A stretch of DNA of 64,000 nucleotides, from NCBI GenBank assembly GCA_034008185.1, contig CM067086.1, positions 18,017,507 to 18,081,506 of the forward strand, written 5' to 3'. Positions within the stretch are counted from its first letter, which is position 1; each line of letters starts with the position of its first letter. A program made the translations under genes and the position numbers. Positions 1 through 15,600 of the stretch are shown here, piece by piece. The notes beneath the pieces were generated by a model. That model had not been told where the DNA came from, did no database searches, and saw nothing but the letters and a program-made list of their open reading frames with translations. Source of the stretch: Gorsachius magnificus (lineage: Eukaryota > Chordata > Aves > Pelecaniformes > Ardeidae).

Positions 1-644
1 GGACCTGGGGGTGTTGGTCGACAGACGACTGAATACGAGTCAGCAGTGTGCCCCGGTGGCCAAGAAGGCCAACAGCATCCTGGCTTGTATCAGGAATAGT
101 GTGGCCAGCAGGACCAGGGAAACGATTGTCCCCCTGTACTCGGCACTGGTGAGGCTGCACCTCAAATGCTGTGCTCAGTTTTGGGCCCTTCACTCCAAGA
201 AGGACATGGAGGTGCTGGAGCGTGTGCAGAGAAGGGCAAGGAAGCTGGTGAGGGGTCTGGAGCACAAGGCTGACAGGGAGTAGCAGAGGGCACTGGGGAA
301 GAGGAGGCTGTTCAGCCTGGAGAAGAGGAGGCTGAGGGGAGACCATATCGCCCTCTACAACTGCCTGAAAGGAAGGTGTAGTTAAGTGGGGGTCTGTCTC
401 TTCTCCCAAGTAACAAGCTATGAGAAAATGGCCTCAAGTTGCGCCCGGGGAGGTCTAGATTGGATATTAGGAGAAATTCCTTCACCGAAAGGGTTGTCAG
501 GCACTGGAACGGGCTGCCCGGGGAAGTGGTTGAGTCCCCATCCCTGGAGGTATTTAAAAGATGGGAAGATGAGGTGCTTAGAGACATGGTTGGACTCAAT
601 GATCTTAAAGGTCTTTTCCATCCAAATGATTCTATGATTCTGTA
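1..644 (+). mobile_element. CR1 LINE fragment, 3' part, truncated by the window edge
   Basis: Plus-strand non-LTR retrotransposon of the CR1 family. The first 280 bases encode the C-terminal end of the CR1 reverse transcriptase ORF2, beginning [11 protein letters not shown] and containing [10 protein letters not shown] and [12 protein letters not shown]. The frame is then broken by stops and indels. The remainder matches the classic CR1 tail: [23 protein letters not shown] coding remnant, then the 3' end with ATTCTATGATTCTGT repeats near 628-643. It is inserted antisense to ANO5. Inactive: truncated and interrupted. Confidence 0.9.
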
Positions 645-3600
645 TTTGCATATATGCAGCTAAGTCCTGAATGAAGACAGTATTTCCTTCATAAAGAAAA
701 TGTAAGCAATAAGCAATTTTTTTGAACAGACCAATTGTGCAGTTTTCGTTCAAAGGAAAGGATTAATTTTTAATTCTGAAACACTTTAATATGACAAGAT
801 ATAGATGAGAAGTGTTCTTTACTTCACAGACCTTTAGTTTTGGTCATGATTCTGTCATAAGCGTCTGTATAATTTGTTTTCTTCAGAAAGCCTTATCTTT
901 CAGAAGAATGTGATTACATGAAAATGAAGTCTTTTTTGTTTGGTTTGTTTTTTATTTTTAAAGAACAAACTTTGGAGATACATATTGGAAGGACTAGTTT
1001 GTAAATGTAACCTCTCCTGCCTCAGAAAAAAGGCAGCAAATAAAGGGAAAACAAAACAATTAAAATCCCTGCAATAAAACAAAACAATTAAAATCCCTGC
1101 AATTATTTTTTAAACATTACGGTTTTATAGAATTTATCATTTGTCTTGACTGCATTTCAAAGTACCAGATTTTTTAAATAGCTTGAATTTACCTATTAGT
1201 CAAGTTAGGCCTCAAGCGTCAGTGTGAGTGCGGAACATGTACGTGCCATTTACTGATTCCATCTGACCTTCTGCTACCATCCAGGCAACTGGGTCTTGCT
1301 GGGAAGGTTCAGAGTTGATCACTGAAAGCCTGTACTTTATGCTCTGCTACATAGGAGGTGTCTTATCAAAACCACTTCAAATATTCTTCTAGAAGAATAA
1401 ATACAGGTATGTAGAGAGCAAGTCAAGCATAGGGAAGAGCTCGAAAAGCAGCTTTGTGTTTATTTTTCTCAGAGTATGGATTTTGGATCTAGGAATCTGT
1501 TTCTGCTCTAACTGAAGTCAAAGGACGGGGAAAAAAAAGCTTTATTACATCTCATTTGGATTATGCTTTGCTTATTTAGAAGAAACTTCCTTCATTTAAC
1601 TCTTTACAGATATGGTTTCACCAAAGCCAAAGCGAACTATAAGACTGTTAACTGAAGAAAGCAAAATAATTTGGATTACTTGGCATTGATTGGGTAATAT
1701 ATTGACTGGCCTAAGTAATGTAGAGCGACCAATTCAGTAAATAAAGCCCCAAATATTTAAAAAATTGAGTCCTGATGCACAGCAGTAAATTACACAGCAA
1801 TTTCAGTACACGGAATGGCTTTTTACATAGCTATGAAATTTTTAGCTAAGTCCAATTCCAGCCAACTGTAGTGATTTGAAAGGCTTAGTAAATGATATAC
1901 AGGTTACGATACATAAGAATTAAGAAGACTTCAAAAGACCAACTTACCAACTTTTTTTCCCATTCCTTATTAAGATCATCCACATAGGAGAGAACAAAAT
2001 CAATTCTCCTGACACCATCCCTGAAGAAAATAGAATCTTTGCTTTGATGTCTTTTATCAATCTGTGGAAGATACAGGCATATGATTTAAAAACCCAAAGT
2101 ATTTCTATTGCTCTAAAATATAACAGAAGAAAAAGAACTTTCCCCCAATTGCCTCAATTCTTCAGTTTCTTCATAGCTGAAGATATATGGGAGCAAGTTT
2201 TAACTAGGGCTATATCCAGTTAAAATAATTTCAAAATTAACTGCTTATATCCACAAACACCACATGTAAATAATGGGTATATGAAAGAAATGCATATATG
2301 TTAGTGTAGCAATACTTGTGAACAATGCCACCATTTATTCTTTCACAGTCTTTACAGTGTGTCATAAATGATCAAGACCAATGTTACTTTACAGCATGAT
2401 TTTTTTTCTGCAGTTAGTCAGAACGCCAGGCTACACAAAAGCCAGCTAGGGCACAGTTCATCGACTTGAAGCAGCAAGAAGTAAATCCCATGCATTTTTT
2501 TCTCAATAACAAGATTCATTAAACCAACCACCACCAAGAAATGTCCCAGCAATACCATGTGCGAAAACAGCACACAAACAATACAGGGGTTACGTTACAA
2601 AACCGAGCATTTACTTTCTGGGGGGAAAAAAAGAAAATACAATAAAAATCTACCAATGCAACAGGGCAGTTAATATTCCAATTGATCTATTAAAGGTCAT
2701 ATTTTCATTTATCAGCATGCTAGAATGTCGTAACAACATTATTCATCTTTTTCACTGAATAGGCTACAGCAATTAATGTTAAGCAAATAAAGACTATTAC
2801 CTCACTCTTCTAGGGAAGTTAACATTAAGTAATATTATTTGTTACCTTACCGGTATGCAGCTCTACCAAATTGTTTACAAGACTAGAGGTTCATACAGCA
2901 AAGGGCTCTCCACAGAAGCTAATACTCTGGGCTAAATTTAACTCCACTCTAAGGAAGGTTGGGGTTTTAACCACACCCATCAGCAAAAGCGTATTTATGC
3001 AGGACTGAACTGGATTTTCATTTTATTACAGTAGGAACAAAAAGGAAAAAAAAAAAAAAAAAAGAGTAATTCAGAGTAATTACATCTCTGTCTTCTCCCT
3101 CTTAAGCCATGCAAAGATGCAGGTGATAAAGTTCTCTGAGAAAATGCAGAGTATTTATAACCGTGAACCTTGCTCCCAGTTAACGAAAGGCATCACACAG
3201 TGAAGCATGTTATTACTGCAGCCATCCAAGCCACTTGCAATATCATTCGTCACTGTTTTACCCTGAGACGTCGCTTCAGGAACAGATTGTATCTCCTTCC
3301 ACTCTGCTGGAATAACCAACAAGTAGTTAGCAAGCCCACTGTTTCTCTCCAAGACCCAGGGTAACTGCTACAAGCCCATACCCTCCAACTAAAGTTCGCA
3401 AGAAATCCGTGTCCTTAAAAAAGCCAGAAAAAACCTCCCAACTGTTAAAAAACCACAAGTACCCACAAACATTATGACTATAATGTCTTTTTTATTAAAG
3501 GCAAAGCTGTGCTGGCATCCATTTTGATACTAAACTCGGGTGTTTTAAAATAATGACTGCTATAATGTCAATTGCCATCATTTGGATATTTAACCAGATT

Positions 3601-6600
3601 TAAAAAAAGAGTAAGAAAGTTTCTTCGAATGCAATGCAAAAGTTACAAAACAAGCACTGACTACTGAATAGTGCACACGTGTTTCTGTTACGCTTACGGT
3701 AGGTTGGACCCACTGGGACATAAAATGGTGAATGACAACATAGGTTTATCTTCAAATGGGCTCACATTTACTAATAACAAAAAATAATTAAAGATCCCTG
3801 TTGTTCCATAGTGTTGCACAGCTTCATGCGTCTTCACTAGACACACTGGTAACTGCTGAAACCAGAGACCTCCATGCATCATGGAGAACTCCTGTATTTC
3901 TGAAGCTATCCTAGCCTTTGGGGAGCCATGGAACACTGTGCTGCAGATCAAAGTAATACAAAAAACCTAAAAGAAGTTATTTCCTGAAAATTCTGCAATC
4001 ACAGAATAGTTTGAGTTGGAAGGGGCCTTAAAGATCATCTCATTCCAACCCCCCTGCCATGGGCAGGGACACCTCCCACTGGACCAGGTTGCTCAAAGCC
4101 CCGTCCAACCTGGCCTTGGAACACCTCCAGGGATGGGGCATCCACAGCTTCTCTGGGCAGCCTGCTCCAGTGCCTCACCACCCTCACAGTGAAGAAATCC
4201 TCTCTCTGCCTTCCCTCTTTGGCAATTCTGATGGGGTTTTTTTGTTGTTTTTCTTCTTGAGAAACATTTACAGCAGATGAATTAAAGCAGACTACTTTGT
4301 AGGACTGAAATCAGGACAGCTACCTCAGAAAATGCTTTTGCTTCCAAATGCAGTACGTAATCCTGCAAGGCTAAGAGGCTCACAAAAATCATGGAATCTA
4401 ACAGAAGAAAATAAAAGAAACCGCATTTTCCTATTCTATTTTGTGCTTACAGGTGGGGTTTTTTGGTAAATATGACTACAAGCAAATTGCAACTGTTCAG
4501 ATGTTAACTTACTCAAATTAACATAGTGCATAGAATTGCACCAACATCTACATAGCATCAGCAGTACTATAATTATTCAACATTACCGTAAGTGAACCCC
4601 AAAGTGCATTCTAACAACTTACAATAGTGGGAATCAGCCTAAAACCAGACCACCCCAACCACTAATTTAAAGAGACAGAGATTGTGTGAGCAGACATTGT
4701 CCTAGTGAACTAACAAAATCCACATACACAAAGAGAAACAAAAAATTAAAATCAGTAACTAATATTTATTTCAAAAAAAGCTCCTGCCCCAAATTCTTTG
4801 GGTAGCACAGTTATAATTAGATTATTCCACATAATTGAAGTCATACTTTATCTTTAGTGCCATCAAAGTTTGCTCATTTTCTGAGATGTATCAGAATCCT
4901 GCTCAGTCATTAAAGGTCTGACTATCAATTTAAGAAGATGCAGTAGTCATCACTGGATCTGCTTTGAGAAGGGGAACACTTGTCACTTCCCTCTCCTTCC
5001 GTACACAGGATTATTCGTCACAGATAGTGACAGGTCTACTTATTAAACCCATAAATTATTCCTTTCCATTTTGCTGCATTTGGATTTCACAAGAACAAGA
5101 TCAGTCTTGCATATTCATGCCATTCTGGGCATACGTGTGCACTTACAGGTTTAAAATATACAAAATGTTAGTAATTTACACTGATTGCACCAGTGAATCA
5201 TAAAACATTACAGATTAGTACATCTTATTTCTTAACAGCTCTTTCCAGAATTGTATTCAAATTTATTATCTTAGACAACCTGCAGTTATTAAATGAAGTT
5301 ACACCTCATCAGAGCAGATATTCTGTGATGTGTACCTTCTGGAACACAAGTAGCCAAATTAAAACTTCCCAACGCAGCACCGATAGTGAGCAGAAGCTTT
5401 TGAATAATTGAGTAATACACAATGCGGAATTGCAGAAGAGATGGAGGCGTGTGGTGAAAACTCAAGAGGCAACAGCCACAAGTTGCAACAAAGGAAATTC
5501 CTGCTGGATGCGAGGGTGTGGCTGAGCAGGAACAGGTACAACAGGTTGCCCACAGAGACTGTGTCATCTCCATCCTCAGAGATCACACACCTTGACCGAG
5601 CAAGGCCCTGACTGAGCAACCTGACCGAAGTCTGAAGTCAGCCTTGCCTTGAGTAGGAGGTTGGCCAAGGAGACCTCCAGAGGTCCCTTCCAATCCAAGT
5701 CACTGTATGACTCTATGAATGGTGTTACTACAAGCGTTCAGCACTTACCAGCACTTGCAAAAAGCTGAATAAACCCACCAGCTACAAAACAAGTTTATAA
5801 AAACTACTTGTTCAAAAACAAACACTGCCCTTCCATTCTCTGATAGTAACCTTCCAGTTTTAATAATCTAATTATCTCTATAAGAACTAAGCGACTTCAT
5901 AGCCTTCAGACAGATGTGCTAATTGAATGCTGTAATGGTCTATCATGAAGAGCTAAATTTTCCTTTCATGTGGCTACATAAGTGCAAACTTACTGGATTC
6001 ATACAGAATTATATTAGTATTTCTAGTTACCGCATAATTGATAACTTCTGTCTAGACATCCAGTGGAGGTCAGGGTATTGGACTGTGTTCAACCAAACAA
6101 CCCTCCAAGTACCTAGACTTGCAACCTTCATGTTAGACACGAACTAAAGCCCTGCAGTAGGAAATCCTGACTCAAATAGGACAGGTTACAGGAAAGACCA
6201 AGGTGCCAGTAGGGAAATAAACAAAGCACAGCTCAAGACAAAGTGAGGCTGTAACACCCATGTCCAGTTCTGCCCAAACTGGTTTGGGTAAAGCGTGTAA
6301 ATGCTGGCTGGTGGTCGCACACTACATTCACATCCATCAAAACTCTCCTGCTCCGCTAAATAATTCATGAGTGGGACTTGGCCACCTTGCTCCCACATGC
6401 GGCTCAGATACGCTTCTCCAAGGCCAAAGCAAACAAGCCAGTCACCGCGAACAGGAGAGGGGGAAGCGAGCTGCTGGATGTGGCATCAACCGCTAAACAC
6501 GGTAACAGAAAGTGCTTCAGAGATACAACTTCGGATTGAAGCTGAAGGCGGTAAATGTTTCCATGGCCCTGCTCACCCACCGAAGCAGACAGACAGCTGA

Positions 6601-9600
6601 CCTTGGTCAGCACAACCAGCTAGCCCTCAGTGGTCTAACTATATCACAGTACCTGAAAGGCAAATATATTTTGCAGATCATACCAGAATGATTTAATCTT
6701 GTATTTTCTCACAAGGCTCTGAGGGATGTCTATTTCTGGTCATCCACCTAATTTATGGCCTTACAGGCTGCTTAGCACAGCTCTCTCCTTGTAGGCAATG
6801 GAGCTTCCTCCAAATACACCTTGCTCCTAAATACCCCAGCTCTCTCCGTGGCTGTATTTCAAAGACACAAGAACTTGGCTGAGAGCAACACTTTTCAGAT
6901 TAATGTCCAGTCAGAAAACTGCAAGTTTCTTAGGGGCCTACATTCAGAAATGCACTTCCAAAACTCAATTCCCTGGCGTTCAAAGTTTCACAAGTGTCCA
7001 ACCTCGCAGAGCTGGGACAGCAGGTTCAGACCTCATCATCCTTCACCTTCTGCTTTTTTTATCTCAGAGTGGGAAGAGAGTTTTGAACAGCAATTTCAGT
7101 AACAAATGCGAGACGGAGGAACCCAATCCATTAGCTTCATTAGAGTTACAGCACAGTGAAGAATCTCTGGCTATGACTAATGGGAATGCTGAGAAGTCAA
7201 TAACATGATCCCCATCAGCACATGCAGGACTCAATAGCATCATAGTCCTACATCAACAGACAAGAAAACTGCCTGAAATTACAAAATAGAGTTGATTGGC
7301 AACATTTTGCTTACTTACAAGATACAGTCTACAAATATTTATTTACTGCATACCTTTGATAATCATACAGACAAATTAGTTTTTATCACAGACACCATAA
7401 CAAACCAAAATAACTGTATTACAAAGCAATTAGTTCATTTATGAAGTAACAATCCACTGCAGAAAAATTTTCAGAATATAGACAAACAAATAAGGGTTTG
7501 AAAGCTGAATCAAAATACAAGCAAAGCCTCCATAATTGCAAGGACAGAAAACATTCAATGGCTTAAAACCAAATTATCACCCTCACTTAGATCCCCAGTT
7601 CACACAGAGTATTTATATGCCCCCCTTTTCACAGCATTAAACATGTTACAGCTACAGGAGAAACATGCTGATTTCAGTGCCGCTGTGCTAAACGTAACTA
7701 TTTGATAAACTCTGCAAAAGCAAAAAGCTCCTGGAAATGCATTTCCACAATATAGGAAAATATACAGGCACTCTACTGAAAACCAGAAAGGCAAATTCCT
7801 GGTTTACGCACAGTAAACTCAGTTCCTGTTATACCAGAGATTTGCATGAAGTTCTCTTCGACGTTCTTCCTTGGAGGAATCCACGCAAATGAAGTGCTTA
7901 CCCACTTCAAAGAGGCGAATTAACAACGCCCAACACCACACACCCCAACTTCCAGTTATGCTTCATGCAGGCTACAAAGCTGCATCCAAAACTGTAACCT
8001 TTCCCATTCAAAGAAACACAAAACCCCACGTATTTCTTTGTAGCTAAAACTTGCAAGCTACTTTTTGCACCATCACCGCACTTGCGGTCCAATTTTGAAC
8101 CACATCAAAATCTGAAAGCTTGAAAACATGCATTTCAAAGCAGTTGAAGAGACCAAGACGTTGGCAGAAAATTTTAAACGCACAGAAAAAGCCTCTCTGG
8201 ATAAAAGAACACAATAAACAAGACTAACAAAGAAAAATAAAAAATATGCTAAGAGAGCGTATGTGTTAATGTAAGACACCAGAGCCCAATGTAAGCAAGC
8301 AGACAGTTTTAATATACCTCAGCATGTACTTTTTCAGTCATCTTAAACGAGTTTTTGTAAATTTTTTTCTCCATGAAAGAACAATGGTTATTTTAAAGTT
8401 TCCTGATATATATGACAATTAATACAATTATCTTGTCTGTGAATTTCAGTAAGAGGATATTTGGAGCCTTTCCTTATTACTTACTACAGTAAGAAAAAAC
8501 AAGGCGACACATTTCAAATGGTGTCAGTGTTTGTTTCTTGCTCTTTGAAATGTTTTAAAGTATCATGCTGACTCGGAGAGCCCTCCAGATTATTACGCTA
8601 AAAAGGAACCCCATATTTGTTAATAACACCATAGTCAGAATACATCCTACATCCCATCAAACCAAAACAATGAGAAAAAAAGCAAACTTTCCAGTTTACT
8701 CCACCAATACTTAATTTTTCAATTTTGTCCATTATCCTTTCGATTTGCTTGAATTTATCATTTAAGCCATCACTAGAAACAAACTCAAAAACCACATCAT
8801 TTTTATACACTAGAAAAACATTCCTTTTTTCGAAGGATGGCTTCCTTGAAACTGGAAAATTTTCTGGTGAGGGACTTTTTGGCATATGGTAACAGAAGAC
8901 GCCACACAAATTCATGCAAGGAAGCATGAATATTGCTTACTGCTTACCACTTGATGTTCAGGGATGAGTAAAGTAGTCTCAGTGCTGTTTAGGCCCTGCC
9001 AGTGGCATCGTGGGAAAAACATAATGTTGTTAGCGATGATGCAAAGGATGCTTTAAAATAAAAGGCTATTTCAGAAGAAACAGTGTAGCTTCTGGTTTAA
9101 GTTGCTGAAAAGCTATTCTAAGAGATAGCTGGATTTTCTGTCTAGATAGGTAAGGTTTAAACAACCCTCTACTTCCTCAGAGAAGCCGAGTCTCTAGCCT
9201 ACGCCACTGACTTCTACATGGCCCATACTGATTTTTAAATATTAGTAAGAATAACTTTTAATAAAAGCCATACGGTATTCCTCAACATTTCCGTTATAAA
9301 AAATAAAGTCTAAACAACTTGGCACAGATTTCCATCAACAAGCTGATAAAGAACAACATTTAACAGTACTTTTAACACTACTTTTTGTGATTTAAATATC
9401 AAAAAGAGAGAAAATGTACACAGCATAAGACAACTGTGCTTGCATTCGGAACAAACGTGACACCCCCTACTTAGCTATTTTTTCTATACAGACTGAAATC
9501 ACACCATGTGAACTGAAGGCAAACAAATGTGAGGAGACAAATCATTAATCTCATATCAGTAGTTGTTGTTGTTATGCCTAATGAGACTAGTGAGGGCTTC

Positions 9601-12600
9601 CAAGCTTCCAGTTCTGATCCATGCCTGGTGAGGCCCCCAATTTTAATTGTACAGGATCTGGGTGCTCATTATTTTCCTCTATGTGGGCCTGGAGGGTGCT
9701 GCAACGCCCCCGGCCAGACTCCACGCAGGGATGACAGGAATACCAGCGGCAGAGGACTCCGCAGGGCACTGCTACCCTACAAAGACCTGGCCGTAAGCTG
9801 TCCGGGGCACTGGCCCACAGCTGTGTGATTGCACAAGCAAGGGATTTTGAGATCAGGCTTGGCTATTGGAACGAATAATGGTTTGCAATAGCTAAGCTCT
9901 TCTGCAGTATCTAATTCTGTTAGTAATTTCTCGCACCGTTCTTTCGCTTTACTTCTGAAAACAAATCACAGACAGGTTTAAACAACGCAGCCAAATAGTG
10001 CGAGCGCATTATGAAACTACAACAGTTCTCTACAGAAGTAAATTAACTTTCAATAGATGCAGAATACTAACTTTGTTTTGTTATTGTATCATCATTTATT
10101 TATTTAGAGCTGTAATATTTCAAAAAGTCTATTTCCCAAAATCCAATTTTCATGAAGTACTGTCTAAGATTTTTGAAATTAGAAATGAGTATTTTTCACT
10201 TCTATTACAATTTGACTTGAAAGAAGCCACACAGGTCCCTTCCTGTAATTCTGTGAAACAAACACACTGTTTTTGTTCCTGTTTACATTACAAGTAATAC
10301 ACACACACACCTCGTTACATTCTTTCTTAATGATACCATCTCCAAGTATTTGCTTATCTAAGTAAGATAAAAATGTCCTTTTCAAAATTCAGTCAAATCA
10401 ACACAGAAAGATCGATCTGGTTTTTGGCAAGGAATCCACATGGGAAACAGTGCAAATATAAATAGCTGCACTGTGCTCTTACCCTAAGATAGTCTGAACA
10501 GGGTTTAGAAGTCTAATCCTCACATCGCTGATGCTACTGGACAGAACTGCACTATCTGTAGAGAAATAAGGGCTGAGACACTTAAGCAGAAAGTTTTTTT
10601 CTAACTATACACTGAAAATATCTGCCATGTAAATTTGGCATCAATAACTGTGCAGCCTTGCTTTTCATTGCTGCCCTACAGCTCCTGACCTCCCCACTGC
10701 ACACTTGCCCCCACCCCATCCAAGCTGGCCCCCTTCCATCTGCTATTTTTTCCACCTCTCCATCCTGTACTCCGCCCACCTCCTCCACAATTAGATGTAA
10801 ATACGGGTTTTGGCCACCTGCTAGCCCTCATATGCTGCCCACATTGCTTCACTCCAAGATAAAACTTTAATACATTCAGTGAAACACTAAACTGTGGGGT
10901 GAAGACACCCAGCTGGCAGAGTCCAGCTGCTCAAAGCCCTTTGTATATTCCCATGCATTCTGCGAAATGCTTTCCTGTTAAACTAGGGAACTTACCCTGC
11001 TATCAACAGAACTGCCTGAAATTAATAAGCTCAAGTCGTGGGGGTTAAGTACTGTAAAACTGGAGACAGTCAACACACCTTTTCCTGCACATTTAAAATG
11101 TAACAACTCCTGTGGAGAGACACCACTTTTTCAAAGTCTATGTACAGCACAAATGGGCTCCAAGCTTGGTAAGGCATGACCCCCAAAACAAGAACCAACC
11201 AGTGCTTTCAGAAACACTCAAATAGTCCCAACTTTGTTGAGATGACAATCAAGAATGAAGAAGGTTGGCAGTGGTGGCAGCAGTGTTGGGCTGGTCCTTC
11301 GTACTTTGGAATCTACTCTTTTTAAGTCTTTAATGCACTCTCTCTCTCTCCCCCCAAAATATTCTTCGGATTGTGTTTTGTAGTTACACTTGAAAGAAGC
11401 CTTTTTGTATTTCCTTCTAGATTTTGAAACTGATTTGGTCTGTCTTCACAATACTAATAACGGTATTTTACATTTCTCTTTACTTGAAAACCCTGGTCTG
11501 AATTGAAAAAAAATGAACAAGCATGAAAAGTAGTGTACGTTATGATGGTGGTTCTTCAGAAAAAAAAAGAAATTGATTCATTTGCAACACCTGCAGCACC
11601 TGCTGCTCTCAAAAAAAAAATAAAAATCTATGTGTCATATCCCTGATTTTGGTAAAAAGCATTGCTTTAATGCATTTGACCGATCTCTGCCAATTTAATT
11701 CTGCTAACCTGTTTTAAATAAAGGCTGCTTGTTCTCAGATTTTCTCATGATGTAATTATCATATGGAAAATCCTGAGCAAGAGAAATCTTTAGTGAGCAT
11801 TTCACTGGTCTAAAATTAACAGGAAAGGTGAAAATTTCATATAACTGTACAAAATTAATTCCTCCCTTGTCACAGCTAGAATAGGGCACAATCCTGCAGC
11901 TTTACTCAGAGTTGTGCACCCACCTGCCTTTTATGAGGGTGAGAAACTCAGGGTCCACATACATACAATGCAAACATCTTAAGTGACTTTGTACTACTTA
12001 ATTGGAATAGCAGACAGATAAACAGTCCTCAGTATACACCTCTTACAGATGTCGACAAACAACAAACCAGGTGATTCAATCTTCCATAAAATCTGCAGTG
12101 ATTTTACAATTATCCCACTTGAATGGCCTAAAACTTTACCATCAGGAATTTTAATATAAATTCCATTTTTTAACTTTCTTCCAATCTTGGATTATCTAAC
12201 TGACCTTCTTCCCTCTTAAGAATAGGAACTCTATTTTGCCTATGGGTCTCATTCTCATTTACTTTGCAACTTGAACAACTCATGATAACCACTGAACAGA
12301 GATGCACCGTGCTATTGAAACAGAATTGTGCCCTTACAGATTTTTCTAGCTCGCTCTCTGCGTAAACAAAGCACAGAGGAAAAACAGATTCTCAGTTTTT
12401 ATTTAATTGATTTTCCAATTTGCTTGAAAGGACTTCCAGAGGCAATTACGCATTTCTTGGAACAGGAACTTCATAAAGAGTGATTCAGGCAGATTCTACA
12501 CAAAGACACAATTAGGACAGTTGCCCATCCCTAACAGAAGTGGCTGTCTGTGACATACTGATTTAACAATGACATAATTTAAAGCAGGCCCCATTGCAGC

Positions 12601-15600
12601 ACCTATTTGAAAATATCCCCATCATATCAATTTTTTTTTTTCTCCAGTCTGCTTGCCTGCTGAAAACATCTCCTTGCCTCCCTGCATGACAAAGCATCTA
12701 GAAATGATGCGTGCTAGAAGGTTTGTAATATGAAAAGCCATTGAACTCCCAAGAGATGCTGTTTCTTTTGTCTTTGTGGGATATTAAAACAAGAAAGAAA
12801 GAAAAAAAAAAAAAAGAGACTCAACAAGAAGCAGATAAAAGAAAAAAAATCAGGGTAAAAGTATGGGAAAAGCAATGGATTAGAGCACAAATGCCAAATT
12901 ATAAGGAAGGACCAAATGCACCGCTGACTGGAGACTCAATTGCTTTTTGCGTACTGGACTTCATCTGACTTTTGTATATATGTTGGCAAGCTCCACTACA
13001 GGCTATTTTTCACCTTCATCTTTGTTTTACTTGCATCATTCCTTATGCACAAATCACGTATTCCTTTACAGATTACAAAAGAAAAAAAATGCCACTGAAT
13101 TATAGATAGGCAATGTTTTCTGCTCTCCATACTTGAATCTACATTTCTTTTTCCCCCCCTTCCTGTTGTAAGGCCATAGCTTTTCCTCCCTACTGCTGAG
13201 CAGAAGCATACTGTTATTGTATGTTACGTTTCTTCTCTTCCAAAAGAAAAAGACAGCCCAAGCATAATGAAATTGTGACCTGAATGTAAATTCTTTTAAC
13301 TCTTTCCCAGTGGTCTTTTTATGAATGGATTCCATTTCTATTTTAAAATTACCTGAATTAAATTGTTTTAAGACTTCCAAGTGTTCATATTTTCCAATTG
13401 CAGGAACAAAGTTAAGTACTTGGTTAAGTAACAAGAAAGTTACCAACCTGTAAGCAGAGTAGAACTATAAAATAGACAAACTTGCTATCTGTCAAAACAA
13501 GAATAAAGCACATTGACCCGAGCTCAAAAGGGTCTTGGTGAAAAGAGGAAAAACCATGGCTTGTCTTCATGCCAGGATGGATGACCCTGCTCAATTCCTA
13601 TGGGAATGCATCAAGGGTGACAAAAGGCAGACTAGGGAAGAACTGAGGGAAAAGAAATTCTTCCAGTTTATAGAGAAGAAAACTGAAGTTGTGACAACAC
13701 ATGAAGATAAAGGATTAGCATTATATGAAGAAAGAAAAAAAACCACCAAACCCAGGGCTATCTTACTATTGGAATGAATTAATGGAAAAACTTTAAAGAT
13801 AGACTTAACCTGAATATCTAAGACAATCACCAAGAACTAAGCCTGTCATGGCTGATAAGAGTGTGAAACTGGGCAAGAACATTAAAAGTAACTCTATGTC
13901 TGGCTAATGCATAGAAACCAAAAATAAGATAAATGAGACCGTATTAGGGAACATGGGGTAGGATAATGCAAAGCACAGAAAAGTACTAACTTACATGTAA
14001 GCAAACATCAGACAACCAGATGATCTGGAAAAACAAGCTATCTGAAGCCAAATAAGCCATCTCTTCTTAGAGGGAGAGAGGAAAATAACAAAGCAAAGAA
14101 CCTGAGTCAAAGTCAACTACAGACTAACGGTGCTAATATGACAACATTTTGTGATATTTAATAACAAATTGTGAAGAAAAATAATTACATAAGGAACATG
14201 CGTAAGTAGAAAACAAGAGAAAAGGCAGCATGAAGTTACCAGTGAGAGATTAACCAGATATATTTTTCATAAGGAGACTACCTCGCAGACAGGAAAGTGC
14301 TGAAGATCAAAGCCTCCTTTCCCACCCCATAAAGAATCCTTCACACTTCAAACAAGGTTCAAATCCCATGTCTCTATGTATATGGCACATGCGCTGCACC
14401 CTTTCTCCCACGTTTCCTGCCTTTTCCTACTTCCTAAGTCATCAAGTGAATTCTTTCAGGCTTTGGTGAAATAGGTCATCTCCATCTAGACAGAGACGCT
14501 CAAAAAGAACTCAGGATCAGCTTCAGACTCTGATGCTTATCGTGCTATGATGATTCATAAACTATAATTTGAGAACATATCTGCCCAGGGTTCAGTAAAG
14601 TATTTGATATGGCTGTTCACTGAACATTTTCCTGGAGAAAGATTACTGCAACTCCTGCAATAGATTGAGAAAGTAGCAGGGTGAATACCCTACCAATTTT
14701 TAAGATGGAACTGGCAGGTTTATGAAAACATTTAGATGATATGGTTGCATGTGCTAACAAGATAAAGATCTGTGTAATCTAGGAAGCACTTCTGAGTTCT
14801 GTCCTCACAGGACCATCACCAAATTTGCCTCTTAGCGGTAGGTGAGGACATGTTTTACTCTTAAGACGTTCAGCAGAAAAACTACAGTTTTCCAACACTC
14901 AGTTCAATAGACATCATTTCTGATGAGTGCTCATGGCAAGTATGAGGTTCTACTTTGACAGAGTGACTGTTTCTTTTCCTATCTAAAACTCTTCCTATCT
15001 TCCTCTAAGCATATAAAAACCACAATAAAGAAATCAGACAATAGAAATTAAAAACCAATTCCAAGAATGCATGTTTTCAATATTCTTTTTTAATCTGTTT
15101 CTTAACCAAATAGTAACCACACACCACTACTTATTTAAATTGTGTACTGTACATATTAAGCAATGAAAACATGAATAGCTCATGATGCTATTTTGATTGG
15201 AAGGAAGAGGTATTCTTGCAACTCAAATCTTCATTTGCTTTCTCATAAATCTCGCCGCACTGTCAAAAAGTTCCTAGAGCAGAGCAACGCAAGAATGCCT
15301 TGATTTCCCTTTCAAGCCAGCAATGTAATATGCAGCATAAAACAAAGCGTTGGGTTTTTGCAGAAGCATTATGTTTTTCCAATTGCCAAAATGTTTAATG
15401 ATCGTGTGAGTCTCATTTCAAGATTGATACTGGGAACACTGCTAAAAGCCCATACTGTTTTGTACTTTTATTGCGTTGTAGCACTAATACTTCTACGTCT
15501 CTTAACAAGACTCAATGAATATCAGTGCTACTTTCATGGGTTTGTTCCTTCAGAACACTAGAAGAAGAAAAGGTTTACATGGATAAAACAGGAGGTATAA

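Larger units (their letters stand above)
3304..8947 (-). other. ANO5: ANO5 intron (about 5.6 kb) with two CR1 remnants
   Basis: Apart from the two CR1 fragments (3990-4225 and 5430-5720) nothing recognisable was seen. A 109-codon open frame at 8598-8927 does not resemble any anoctamin sequence. Confidence 0.6.

Noticed and set aside
8598..8927. 109-codon minus-strand open frame within an ANO5 intron, with exon-like splice motifs at its borders
   Set aside because: The peptide resembles no anoctamin segment and would sit between the 48- and 42-nt exons, whose join needs no additional sequence. No homologue recognised.
13535..13777. 80-codon charged plus-strand open frame
   Set aside because: Lysine/glutamate-rich translation of A-rich intron sequence, antisense to ANO5; no homologue or splice support.
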